Below, one piece after another: positions 1-5,247 of a stretch of 6,101 bases of DNA. Positions within the stretch are counted from its first letter, which is position 1, and every line of letters begins with the position of its first letter. Source of the stretch: Thermoplasmata archaeon (GTDB taxonomy: Archaea > Thermoplasmatota > Thermoplasmata > Lutacidiplasmatales > UBA184); contig JASHXM010000032.1 of assembly GCA_030043545.1 (NCBI GenBank), positions 1-6,101 on the forward strand, read 5' to 3'. The position numbers and the translations under genes were made by a program. The notes under the pieces were generated by a model. The model did not search any database. It saw nothing but the letters and a program-made list of their open reading frames with translations, and was not told where the DNA came from.

Positions 1-1082
1 GCCGGGATCGACGCGTAGCTCAGCATCGTGTCGGTCGCGAAGTACCGACCCTGGAGGTCCGGGGGGACGATCGCCTGGGTCGAGCTCATCGTCGCGACGT
101 TGACGAGGCCCTGAACGACCCCGACCCCGAGGAACACGGGTAGGGCGACGACGAGCTCGGGCGCGACCACGAGCAGGAGCACCGCCGTCCCCTCGACGAT
201 CGCCGCGACGATCCAGAGTGTTCCGGCATGGCGCGTCCACCCGAGCCGCCCGACCGCCAGTCCACCGACCCCCCATCCGGCGGCGAGCAGCGCCTCGATC
301 GATCCGTACACCAACGCCGAGCCGTGGAGCGGGCCCCGCGCGTAGACGACCAGGAAGGTGAGCACGACGGAGAAGAGGAAGTTGATCACGATCGACACGA
401 GCGTGACCTGGAAGAGACCCGCGGCCCGGCGGAGGTACTGCCACCCCTGGCGCACGTCGGCCCACACGGAGCGCGCGCCCGGGGGCGCGATCGACGGGCG
501 CTGCGCGCTCGCGATCGCCGCGATCGCGAGGGCGCCGGCGACGTAGCAAGCCACGTCGACCCCGAGGCTCGGCACGGCACCGACCGACAGGATGAGCGCC
601 CCGGCGGCGGCACTGCCGGCGATCCCGACGGCCGACTCGGACGAGTCGAACAGGCCGTTCGCGGTGGCGAGGTCGCTCGGACCGACCAGCTCGGGCAGGA
701 GCGCCTGGCTCCCCGGACCGAAGAACGTCGCGCAGACGGAGAAGACGGCGCTCGCCAGCAGCACGAGCGCGAGGTGGAAGCCGAGCAGTTCGAGCGCGAC
801 GATCAGGCCGCCCATCGCCGCGGCCCGCCCGAGCGTCGAGGCGACGATCACTCGCCGTCGGTCGACCCGGTCGACGAGCGTTCCCGCGAACACCCCGAAC
901 ACGACCGTGGGGAGGAACTCGGCTAACCCGACGTACGCCACGGCGAGAGCCGAGCCGGTGGTCGCGTACGTGACCCAGAGGAGCACGACGTACGAGAGGG
1001 ACGACCCGAACCGCGAGACGACCCGGGCGGACCACAGCCGGGCGAACCCGGCATTGCGGCACAACGGCAACGGGTCGCTCAT
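1..1082 (-). CDS. MFS permease, probable efflux transporter (partial, C-terminus off the left edge)
   Basis: Membrane transporter of the major facilitator superfamily; the substrate cannot be read from sequence, but the type resembles the drug/solute exporter branch (MFS_3-like). About 360 residues lie in the window, starting at an ATG (1082); a family member is usually 400-430 residues, so roughly the last two helices are missing. Visible are a short cytoplasmic N-terminus with the common NxxFxxLW-type start (residues 10-17, NAGFARLW), hydrophobic helices from about residue 20 on, the loop 2-3 motif A (GTLVDRVDRRR, about 67-77), the FFGPGSQALLPELV and ANGLFDSSES stretches (about 120-150) typical of this branch, a central polar loop (about 200-225) and a second helix bundle ending in LQGRYFATDT (343-352), another family hallmark. 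It is divergent from the next gene, with 119 bases between their starts. Confident in the family, not in what it moves. Confidence 0.9.
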   Translation of the reverse strand, partial: MSDPLPLCRNAGFARLWSARVVSRFGSSLSYVVLLWVTYATTGSALAVAYVGLAEFLPTVVFGVFAGTLVDRVDRRRVIVASTLGRAAAMGGLIVALELLGFHLALVLLASAVFSVCATFFGPGSQALLPELVGPSDLATANGLFDSSESAVGIAGSAAAGALILSVGAVPSLGVDVACYVAGALAIAAIASAQRPSIAPPGARSVWADVRQGWQYLRRAAGLFQVTLVSIVINFLFSVVLTFLVVYARGPLHGSALVYGSIEALLAAGWGVGGLAVGRLGWTRHAGTLWIVAAIVEGTAVLLLVVAPELVVALPVFLGVGVVQGLVNVATMSSTQAIVPPDLQGRYFATDTMLSYASIP

Positions 1083-1201
1083 GGCGGGAGCCGCCGGGAG
1101 CGGCCGTCGCTCTTAGGCTCCTCCGGCCGCATCCGCGCGTGGGGCGCAAGGGATATCGGGGTCGTCCGGGGTAACGCTCGCCGACGCGGCGGACGACCTC
1201 G
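1083..1201. promoter_or_regulatory. Divergent intergenic region between MFS gene and membrane protein gene
   Basis: Non-coding spacer that must carry the promoters of both flanking genes. On the minus strand a weak TATA-like CCTAAGA (1111-1117) lies about 32 bases before the MFS ATG, which would suit a leaderless or very short-leader transcript. On the plus strand the only AT-richer pieces are GATATC (1152-1157) and GTAAC (1171-1175); neither is a convincing TATA box. A small inverted repeat, GCCGC-N5-GCGGC (1090-1104), lies between the MFS start and its possible TATA box and could be an operator, but GC-rich inverted repeats this short are common by chance. Confidence 0.35.
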
Positions 1202-1666
1202 ATGACGTTCCGGTTCTCCCTCTGGTTGCGCGTCGTCACCCTGCTCGGGGTGGCCCAGCTCGCGCTCGGGGTCTGGCTCGAGCAGTACGGCCGATTTCCG
1301 GCGACGACGAACGTCGTCCGGGCCGCGCTGACCCCGGGCGACCCCGAGCTGACGGCGCACATGGCGCTCGCCGTCGTGCTGCTGATCGTCGCCTTCGTGA
1401 TCGCCGTGGCCGCGTTCTCGCGGGACGCTCCGCCGCGACTCCGCTGGTACGTGCTCGCCGGGCTCGTCGCCCTGTTCGGAGCGTACGAAGCGGGGATCCT
1501 GCTGATCGAGTCCGACTTCTCGAGCTCCCGCGACACGCTGGCGATGGCGCTCGCGTGGCTCGTGGCGATGGCCTGCTTCGGCATCGGCCAGAGCCGACGG
1601 GTGCTCGCGCCGGCGCCCCCGGCCGAACCGCCGGTCCCCGACACCGCCGCCGGCCCCGCGGCGTAG
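1202..1666 (+). CDS. Small four-helix membrane protein, faint COX15/CtaA-like half
   Basis: Not firmly recognised. The 154-residue product has four clear hydrophobic segments (about residues 7-27, 53-72, 82-102 and 112-130) and an Ala/Pro-rich C-terminal tail (135-154). The layout recalls one half of heme A synthase (COX15/CtaA): helix 1 with a QLALGVWLE stretch, a loop, helix 2 opening with a histidine (TAHMALAVV, H53), helix 3 again with a small-residue and aromatic pattern, then helix 4. Half-size, four-helix CtaA proteins are known in archaea. However, H53 is the only histidine in the protein, and the place where helix 4 of CtaA halves carries a second heme ligand has none. It may therefore be a degenerate relative, or an unrelated protein with similar topology. 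The ATG at 1202 is the first start in the frame; no ribosome-binding site is evident. It is divergent from the MFS gene and convergent with the DCC gene, with 12 bases between stops. Confidence 0.75.
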   Translation: MTFRFSLWLRVVTLLGVAQLALGVWLEQYGRFPATTNVVRAALTPGDPELTAHMALAVVLLIVAFVIAVAAFSRDAPPRLRWYVLAGLVALFGAYEAGILLIESDFSSSRDTLAMALAWLVAMACFGIGQSRRVLAPAPPAEPPVPDTAAGPAA

Positions 1667-1678
1667 TCCGCTCGCGCC

Positions 1679-2038
1679 TCAGCTATCGCGGCGACAGCGC
1701 CGGTGACGGCGCACGGTCGCGTACACGACCGCGAGCGACCGTCCGATCGGCGGGCATCGCGCGATCAGACGGGCGGCCGTCGGACCGAACGTCACCCGGA
1801 CGAGCGGCAGCACGATCTCCTCGCCGTCCCGTCGGCGTCCGCCCACGATGAGGTGCGCCGAGCCGAATCGGTCGCTCTCCGCGACGCTCCCGAGTTCGGC
1901 CGTGGCCGACTCGGAGTCGAGCGGTGCGATGTGCACTCGGCCGTGGCTCAGCACCTGGGTCGCGTTCGCGACGAGGCTGCACGACCCGCAGGACGCGTCG
2001 TAGTACAGCCGCGCGTGCCGCTCCGCGTCGTACGGCAT
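1679..2038 (-). CDS. DCC-type (DUF393) thiol-disulfide oxidoreductase-like protein
   Basis: A 119-residue soluble protein of the DCC family, named after its usual N-terminal D-x-x-C-x-x-C motif. Here it reads YYDASCGSCSLVA (residues 12-24), so both cysteines (C17, C20) of a thioredoxin-like CxxC site are kept. The second half follows the family pattern: a beta strand after the motif (VHIAPLDSE, about 35-43), a middle piece ending in IVLPLVRV, and a C-terminal helix with VYATVRRHRR, matching the Y-x-x-x-x-R-x-R end of DCC proteins. Family members are about 110-150 residues, so it looks complete. The biochemical role of DCC proteins is poorly known; a redox function is assumed from the motif. 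It starts 39 bases after rps27ae on the same strand, so it may be the last gene of that operon, although a palindrome stands between them. No ribosome-binding site is evident before the ATG at 2038. Confidence 0.8.
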   Translation of the reverse strand: MPYDAERHARLYYDASCGSCSLVANATQVLSHGRVHIAPLDSESATAELGSVAESDRFGSAHLIVGGRRRDGEEIVLPLVRVTFGPTAARLIARCPPIGRSLAVVYATVRRHRRCRRDS

Positions 2039-2065
2039 CGGCCGGGGGAGTCCGGTCCGGCGGAA

Positions 2066-2077
2066 AGCGCCGGCGCT
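2066..2077 (-). repeat. 12-bp perfect palindrome directly after rps27ae stop
   Basis: AGCGCCGGCGCT is self-complementary and begins immediately after the TAG stop of rps27ae, followed on the minus strand by a short T run (TTTCC). It could form a short hairpin with a CCGG loop and mark the 3' end of the ribosomal protein operon, or slow transcription before the DCC gene. The T run is too short for a strong archaeal terminator, and GC-rich palindromes arise by chance in such DNA, so any function is only a suggestion. Confidence 0.3.
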
Positions 2078-2278
2078 CTACGCCGGCTTCGGCTTCTTTC
2101 CTTTCGCCGCCGGCGGCCCCTTCGACTCGGAGTAGCCGCACCGGCCGCAGGCGCGTCGATCGGGGTGTTCGGCCAGGAACGTTCCGGGCCCGCACTTGGG
2201 GCAGGATTTGTGCGTCCGCTGGAGGGCGTCGCCGGAGACCTCGTAGAGGCCGACCCGGGCCTTCCCCACGCGGCTCAC
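2078..2278 (-). CDS. rps27ae: 30S ribosomal protein S27ae
   Basis: Small zinc-ribbon protein of the archaeal/eukaryotic 30S (40S) subunit; in eukaryotes the same domain is fused to ubiquitin, here it stands alone as in other archaea. The 66-residue product shows the family core: [20 protein letters not shown] (residues 11-30), then [18 protein letters not shown] (34-51). The four zinc ligands are C26, C29, C44 and C47. After the core comes a Lys/Pro/Ala tail (52-66, [15 protein letters not shown]), longer than the very short end usual in the family. The start is GTG at 2278, which overlaps the TGA stop of rps24e by four bases (GTGA), an arrangement expected to couple translation of the two. 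There is an A/G-rich run just before it (GAAGAAGGA), but it abuts the start codon rather than lying at normal Shine-Dalgarno spacing. Confidence 0.96.
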   Translation of the reverse strand: MSRVGKARVGLYEVSGDALQRTHKSCPKCGPGTFLAEHPDRRACGRCGYSESKGPPAAKGKKPKPA

Positions 2279-2646
2279 TCCTTCTTCGGGGGCGTCGCTT
2301 CGGCGGCCGCCGCGGGGGCGGGCGGCGTCGGCGCAGCCTCGGTCGGCGGCGCCTTCGTCGCCTTCTCCTTGAGGCCGTGGCGGACGAGGATGTGCTCGCG
2401 GGTGATCTTCGTGAGCGCGTCGACCGTCTCGTAGACGTTCGCGTCGCCGCGGCTCACGGCGGTCCCGAACCGGGCGTGCATCCGCTCGACGATCACGCGT
2501 TCTTTCGGGGAGCGGACGAGCTTCGCGAGCTCGGTCCGCACCTCGTCGCGCTTCGGGGTCGCGGCGGTCGGATGCGTCACTTCGAAGCGGTACTCGTGCC
2601 GGTGGAGCAGCGGGTTCGCCCGCTCCTCGAGGATCTTAATCTCCAA
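2275..2646 (-). CDS. rps24e: 30S ribosomal protein S24e
   Basis: Archaeal/eukaryotic small-subunit ribosomal protein. The 123-residue product begins [20 protein letters not shown], the standard S24e opening with the NPLLxRxE motif, followed by [20 protein letters not shown] (about 24-43), the [12 protein letters not shown] strand-turn segment (51-62), and [20 protein letters not shown] (about 72-91). These cover the whole family domain of about 100 residues. The start matching the family N-terminus is a TTG (2646), which lies 11 bases inside the end of the dephospho-CoA kinase gene; GGAAGGT a few bases upstream may act as ribosome-binding site. Beyond the conserved domain is an extra tail of about 28 residues (96-123) made mostly of Ala, Pro, Thr, Glu and Lys, probably disordered. 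The downstream gene overlaps its stop codon. Confidence 0.96.
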   Translation of the reverse strand: MEIKILEERANPLLHRHEYRFEVTHPTAATPKRDEVRTELAKLVRSPKERVIVERMHARFGTAVSRGDANVYETVDALTKITREHILVRHGLKEKATKAPPTEAAPTPPAPAAAAEATPPKKE

Positions 2647-3196
2647 GGTCGACCTTCCGACGCTCCATCCGGGCGATCAGCCGACGCACGTTCTCCTGAC
2701 TCTCCGCGGTCACCCGGACGAAAGAGACCCCCGCACCCGGGATACCGTATATAACGGTCGCTCCGGCGGGGAGCGTCTCCACGAGCGCGAGCGACCCGAG
2801 GTCCTCTTCGCCCACGACCTCGATCAGCCCGCCGCCCGCCGCCACGACCTCCCGCACGGCGGTGCGCAGCCGCTCGGTGAGCATCCCGGCGGGGTTGCGG
2901 ACCGACACGCGACGCCGGGCGGCGAGCGCCGAGAAGGCGTCGCTCGCGATCGGCTCTGAGCGCTGCGTCGCGTAATCGACGATCCCCACGAGGGGGGGAT
3001 GGCCCAGCTCGAGCGCCCGAGCGGTGACGCGGTCGCCGCACGCGCCGAACAGTCCGAGCGCCCGGATCTCGCGGTCGGCCTCCGCGCCGGCGAGGACCGG
3101 CCCGTACCGCTGGGCCAGCGCCGGCCGAAGCGACTCGGGGACGACCCAGGCCGTCTCGCCGTTACTTGACGCGGAGCGCGTACCGACCGGCGGCAC
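2636..3196 (-). CDS. GTP-dependent dephospho-CoA kinase (DUF359 family)
   Basis: Archaeal enzyme that phosphorylates the 3'-hydroxyl of dephospho-CoA with GTP, the last step of CoA synthesis; unrelated to bacterial CoaE. Family signs in order (numbering from the GTG at 3196): N-terminal VVPESLRPAL (18-27), FGACGDRVTARALELG (50-65, the family's GDxVT motif), PPLVGIVDYATQR (67-79, with the conserved DyxTxR), VRNPAGMLTERL (99-110), the GEEDL acidic motif (129-133) and VIYGIPGAGVSFVRVT (148-163). Length is normal. The start is a problem: from the spt4 stop to the conserved N-terminus there is no ATG, GTG or TTG in frame, so the nearest usable start is GTG 3196, overlapping spt4 by 35 bases and adding about 17 unconserved residues. 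The gene sits in its usual archaeal place between spt4 and rps24e. Confidence 0.9.
   Translation of the reverse strand: MPPVGTRSASSNGETAWVVPESLRPALAQRYGPVLAGAEADREIRALGLFGACGDRVTARALELGHPPLVGIVDYATQRSEPIASDAFSALAARRRVSVRNPAGMLTERLRTAVREVVAAGGGLIEVVGEEDLGSLALVETLPAGATVIYGIPGAGVSFVRVTAESQENVRRLIARMERRKVDLGD
2744..2758 (-). promoter_or_regulatory. Possible internal promoter (TATA-like island inside the dephospho-CoA kinase gene)
   Basis: An AT-rich core, minus-strand GTTATATAC (2747-2755), sits in very GC-rich coding DNA and is flanked by the inverted repeat ACCGT-N5-ACGGT (2744-2758). It encodes V148-I149-Y150 with GTT and ATA codons that are unlike the GC-ending codons around it. A TATA box here would start transcription about 25-27 bases downstream, near 2724, giving a leader of about 80 bases before rps24e. 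That would let the ribosomal protein genes be expressed separately. It could also be chance. Confidence 0.3.
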
Positions 3197-3347
3197 GGAT
3201 CCCCATCTTGCGCGCGATCTCGGAACGCTCCGGGTCGATGACGACCAGGTACCCCTGCCACTCGCGGGAGACCTCGCCGCCGCACCGCGGGCACTTCGCC
3301 TGGTCGGTGATCGAGTTGCAGCTTTTGCACGCTTTGAGGTTGATCAT
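3162..3347 (-). CDS. spt4: Transcription elongation factor Spt4 (RNA polymerase subunit E'', RpoE2)
   Basis: Small zinc-binding partner of Spt5; the Spt4/5 pair clamps RNA polymerase on DNA and raises processivity. The 61-residue product has the full family pattern: two CxxC pairs, CKSC (C7, C10) and CPRC (C19, C22), that form the zinc site, then W-x-G-Y-L-V-V-I-DPERSEIA (30-45) and a closing MGIRAAGRYALRV (48-60) strand. Length is normal for the archaeal protein. The ATG at 3347 is 10 bases after the rpoE1 stop, with a weak GAGG in the spacer. Its last 35 bases overlap the probable start of the dephospho-CoA kinase gene. Spt5 is not in the window, as usual for this neighbourhood. Confidence 0.96.
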   Translation of the reverse strand: MINLKACKSCNSITDQAKCPRCGGEVSREWQGYLVVIDPERSEIARKMGIRAAGRYALRVK

Positions 3348-3357
3348 CGCGCCTCGC

Positions 3358-3999
3358 TCAGCTCGCCGGGGCGGGCTCTTTCGCGGCCGGCTTCGCCGGG
3401 GTCTTCTTCCCGGCCGGCGCGGGCGTCGGCTTCTTGCCGCCGCGCTCCTCGGCCTTGCGGTGGGTCTCCACGATCCACTCGAACCGGCCCAGGGCGGGCT
3501 GGCGCATCGTGAGCCCGATCCGGCTGTCGCGCGGCGCGATCTCCGAGAGGGAGAGCGAGACGACGCGCGCGCGCACCTTGTAGCCGACCTTGAGGTCCTT
3601 CTTCGACTCGACGCCGACGAGCCGCTGGTTGTGCTCGTCGATGTTGACCCGGTCGTCCATGATCTGGGAGACGTGGAGCAGCCCGTCGAGCGGCCCGAAC
3701 CGCACGAACGCGCCGAACTTCCGGATCTCCACGACCGACCCCTCGATCACCTCCTGGATCTCGGGTCGGAAGAGCAGCGCTTGGTACTCGACCTCCTGGT
3801 AGACGCCGCCGTCGCCGTGGATGATATGCCCCTCGCCCCGGCCGTGGACGTCGCGGATCGCGACCGCGAGGCTTTGCCCGTCGACGAGCTTCCCCTCGAA
3901 CTGCTGCTGCGCGAGCTCCGTGAGGACGTTGTCGATCTCCGCTCCGAGCCGCTCGGGCGGGATCCGTACCACGTCGCGACGGTGGTCCAAGTAGTACAT
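3358..3999 (-). CDS. rpoE1: DNA-directed RNA polymerase stalk subunit Rpo7 (RpoE1/Rpb7)
   Basis: Stalk subunit that, with Rpo4, binds nascent RNA and helps open-complex formation. The 213-residue product starts MYYLDHRRDVVRIPPERLG, the family's standard opening, continues through the tip/RNP-like N-terminal domain (FEGKLVDGQSLAVAIRDV, GEGHIIHGDGGVYQEVEYQA), and then the S1/OB domain from about residue 80 (FRPEIQEVIEGSVVEIRKFG, FGPLDGLLHVSQIMDD) to about 165. The reading frame stays open far upstream through the gap gene, but the start is fixed at ATG 3999 by homology and by the TATA box 27 bases before it. Archaeal Rpo7 is usually about 180-190 residues; here an extra Lys/Pro/Ala-rich tail of about 31 residues (183-213) follows the conserved end. 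It is the first gene of the operon with spt4, dephospho-CoA kinase, rps24e and rps27ae. Confidence 0.96.
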   Translation of the reverse strand: MYYLDHRRDVVRIPPERLGAEIDNVLTELAQQQFEGKLVDGQSLAVAIRDVHGRGEGHIIHGDGGVYQEVEYQALLFRPEIQEVIEGSVVEIRKFGAFVRFGPLDGLLHVSQIMDDRVNIDEHNQRLVGVESKKDLKVGYKVRARVVSLSLSEIAPRDSRIGLTMRQPALGRFEWIVETHRKAEERGGKKPTPAPAGKKTPAKPAAKEPAPAS

Positions 4000-4021
4000 T
4001 CGGCGCGCGCGAGCGGGGGGG

Positions 4022-4030
4022 CATATAAGA
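4022..4030 (-). promoter_or_regulatory. TATA box of the rpoE1 operon
   Basis: The minus strand reads CTTATATG-like sequence (TCTTATATG, 4022-4030), the clearest AT-rich motif in this GC-rich spacer. Its centre is about 27 bases upstream of the rpoE1 ATG at 3999, exactly the TATA-to-start spacing of archaeal promoters, so the transcript is predicted to be leaderless. No clear purine-rich BRE is seen directly upstream; the bases there are CAACCA. Confidence 0.75.
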
Positions 4031-4039
4031 TGGTTGGGG

Positions 4040-4051
4040 GGAGCGCGCTCC
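4040..4051. repeat. 12-bp perfect palindrome upstream of the rpoE1 TATA box
   Basis: GGAGCGCGCTCC is a perfect palindrome centred about 19-20 bases upstream of the centre of the rpoE1 TATA box. That is where archaeal activators or repressors often bind, next to the BRE. Function is inferred from position only; no known regulator motif is recognised. Confidence 0.35.
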
Positions 4052-4058
4052 AGCCGAT

Positions 4059-4097
4059 CGGTCGGGGGGACCGCGGCCGCGCCGGACCGCGGGTCCG
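4059..4097 (-). terminator. Hairpin cluster downstream of gap
   Basis: Between the gap stop codon (4116) and the rpoE1 promoter lie two short inverted repeats: CGGACC-GCG-GGTCCG (4083-4097, six-base stem) and CGGTC-N5-GACCG (4059-4073), the second followed on neither side by a T run. The self-complementary CGCGGCCGCG (4072-4081) sits between them. They may form RNA structure at the 3' end of the gap transcript, but lack the T-rich stretch of typical archaeal terminators, so the call is weak. Confidence 0.25.
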
Positions 4098-4115
4098 CCC
4101 GACCGCGTCGGGCCG

Positions 4116-5138
4116 TTACGGCCGACTGAGCCCCAGCGTCTGGTCGGTCGTCCGGATCGACTCCGCCGCCCGGCTCCCCGGCACGCACAGCGCGCGGATC
4201 GCGTCCACGTTCTCGGGGACGACGATCGACTCCTGGTGGATCGCCTGGAAGAAGGAGAGGTCCGCCCCGTCCAGGCGCACCCCCGCTTCCCAGAGGACGT
4301 TCTCCATCATGTCGTCCCCGGCGACGCCGTGGTCCCGGGCGAACTCCATCACCTGCGGCGTCCCGTCGACGCGCTCCCACGGGGCGAACAGCCGGAATCG
4401 GGGGGTCGCGCGGAACGCGGCGACGACCTCGGCCGTGCTGGCCGGCGGTCGAGCGAGCCGGAGCCGGTTCGTGTGCACGTGCATCAGCGTGGTCGGCACG
4501 ACGACCGCCATCGTGGCGATCGGCAGGTCGGGGTAGATCGTCCGGGCGTCCGGGCCGTGATGGGAGGGGAGCTGGAGGGTCGGGAGGATCCCGTTGATCG
4601 GGCCCCGCTTCGACTCGGCCGGGTCCGCCGCCCGCCGGACGAGCGTCGCCTCCCACCGCTCGACACCCCACCGTCCGACGACCACGGACGCGGCGCGCGC
4701 GATCCCCGTGGTGTTGCACGAGACGACGCGGACCGACCGCTTCCCGACCGCGGTGTCGAAGTTCGCGAGCGCGCTGAACGACGCCTCCGCCACGTCCGGC
4801 TTCTCCCCGCCTTGGAAGATTGCGCGGACCCCGGCGTCCCGGTACCGGGCCGCGTTCTCCTTCCCGACCTTGTCGGGGGTGCAGTCGACGATGACGTCGA
4901 CCGATCCGAGGAGGTCGTCGAGCGTCCCGGCGAGCGGAACGCCGGCGGCCTCGAACTCCGACCGCGGACCGTCCCCGGCGAGGTAGAGCGGGATCTTCCG
5001 CTCGACCGCGCGGCGGGCCTCGAAGCTCGGGGTCGTCTTCGTGACCCCGACGAGCGTCATATCCGGCTGCTTGCGGACCGCGTCGGCGACCCGCTTGCCG
5101 ATCGTCCCGAAGCCGTTGACCCCGACCCGGACCGCCAT
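4116..5138 (-). CDS. gap: Type II glyceraldehyde-3-phosphate dehydrogenase (phosphorylating, archaeal)
   Basis: Archaeal-class GAPDH that interconverts glyceraldehyde 3-phosphate and 1,3-bisphosphoglycerate with NAD(P) in the cytoplasm; in archaea it serves mainly gluconeogenesis. The 340-residue product is full length for the class. Domains: N-terminal Rossmann fold with VGVNGFGTIGKRVADAV (5-21), the VDVIVDCTPDKVG strand-loop (80-92) and FQGGEKPDV (108-116); then the catalytic SCNTTG with C141; the RRAADP and GPINGILPT segments (168-187), PSHHGPDA (191-198), and TTLMHVHTNR (216-225) with histidines H220 and H222, one of which is the expected catalytic base. The class distinguishes itself from bacterial GAPDH by SCNTTG in place of SCTTN. 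ATG 5138 matches the family N-terminus. It ends 117 bases before the rpoE1 start and probably forms its own transcript, divergent from the acyl-CoA dehydrogenase gene. Confidence 0.96.
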   Translation of the reverse strand: MAVRVGVNGFGTIGKRVADAVRKQPDMTLVGVTKTTPSFEARRAVERKIPLYLAGDGPRSEFEAAGVPLAGTLDDLLGSVDVIVDCTPDKVGKENAARYRDAGVRAIFQGGEKPDVAEASFSALANFDTAVGKRSVRVVSCNTTGIARAASVVVGRWGVERWEATLVRRAADPAESKRGPINGILPTLQLPSHHGPDARTIYPDLPIATMAVVVPTTLMHVHTNRLRLARPPASTAEVVAAFRATPRFRLFAPWERVDGTPQVMEFARDHGVAGDDMMENVLWEAGVRLDGADLSFFQAIHQESIVVPENVDAIRALCVPGSRAAESIRTTDQTLGLSRP

Positions 5139-5170
5139 CGCTCGACGCTCGTCGTTCCGAGCGGCGTCCG

Positions 5171-5186
5171 GGATAAAGGCGTATCC
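5171..5186. repeat. Inverted repeat overlapping the gap TATA box
   Basis: GGATA-N6-TATCC is a perfect five-base inverted repeat with a six-base spacer. One arm and the spacer contain the gap TATA box, so a protein binding here would compete with TBP. This makes it a candidate operator; the arms are short, so chance is possible. Confidence 0.35.
5172..5178 (-). promoter_or_regulatory. TATA box of gap
   Basis: The minus strand reads CTTTATC within a GC-rich spacer. Its centre is about 37 bases before the gap ATG, so transcription is predicted to begin about 10 bases upstream of the gene, giving a short leader. Inference from spacing and composition. Confidence 0.6.
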
Positions 5187-5234
5187 GCGCGCGTCGGCCC
5201 CGTCCGGCTCGTCGGCGCGCGTCGTGCGGCCCCC

Positions 5235-5247
5235 CGAACGCTTTAGG
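5235..5247 (+). promoter_or_regulatory. BRE/TATA-like promoter of the acyl-CoA dehydrogenase gene
   Basis: CCGAACG followed by CTTTAGG (5241-5247) resembles a BRE plus TATA box. The centre lies about 32 bases before the ATG at 5276, so the transcript would have a leader of only about five bases. The TATA match is imperfect (TTTAGG), but it is the only AT-rich stretch at the right distance. Confidence 0.5.

Noticed and set aside
228..926. Plus-strand open frames opposite the MFS gene
   Set aside because: Their Arg/Asp/Glu/Gly-rich translation has no hydrophobic core or motif, while the opposite strand encodes a coherent permease.
1703..2754. Overlapping plus-strand open frames opposite the DCC, rps27ae and rps24e genes
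   Set aside because: Arg-rich shadows; the minus strand carries recognised families in this interval.
4111..4123. Inverted repeat GGCCGT-T-ACGGCC over the gap stop codon
   Set aside because: A one-base loop cannot form as drawn and a shorter stem is weak; most of it is coding sequence, so it is probably chance.
3166..4536. A 456-codon plus-strand open frame across spt4, rpoE1 and part of gap
   Set aside because: Antisense to three well-supported genes, low-complexity Arg/Asp/Leu composition, no recognisable domain; a typical high-GC shadow.
5187..5224. Direct repeat of GCGCGCGTCG (5187-5196 and 5215-5224) in the gap/acyl-CoA dehydrogenase spacer
   Set aside because: Simple CG-alternating sequence that is frequent in DNA of this composition; no spacing relation to either TATA box that suggests a site.
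4236..5246. A 336-codon plus-strand open frame antisense to gap
   Set aside because: Composition is charged and repetitive without a domain, and it lies fully opposite a clear GAPDH gene.
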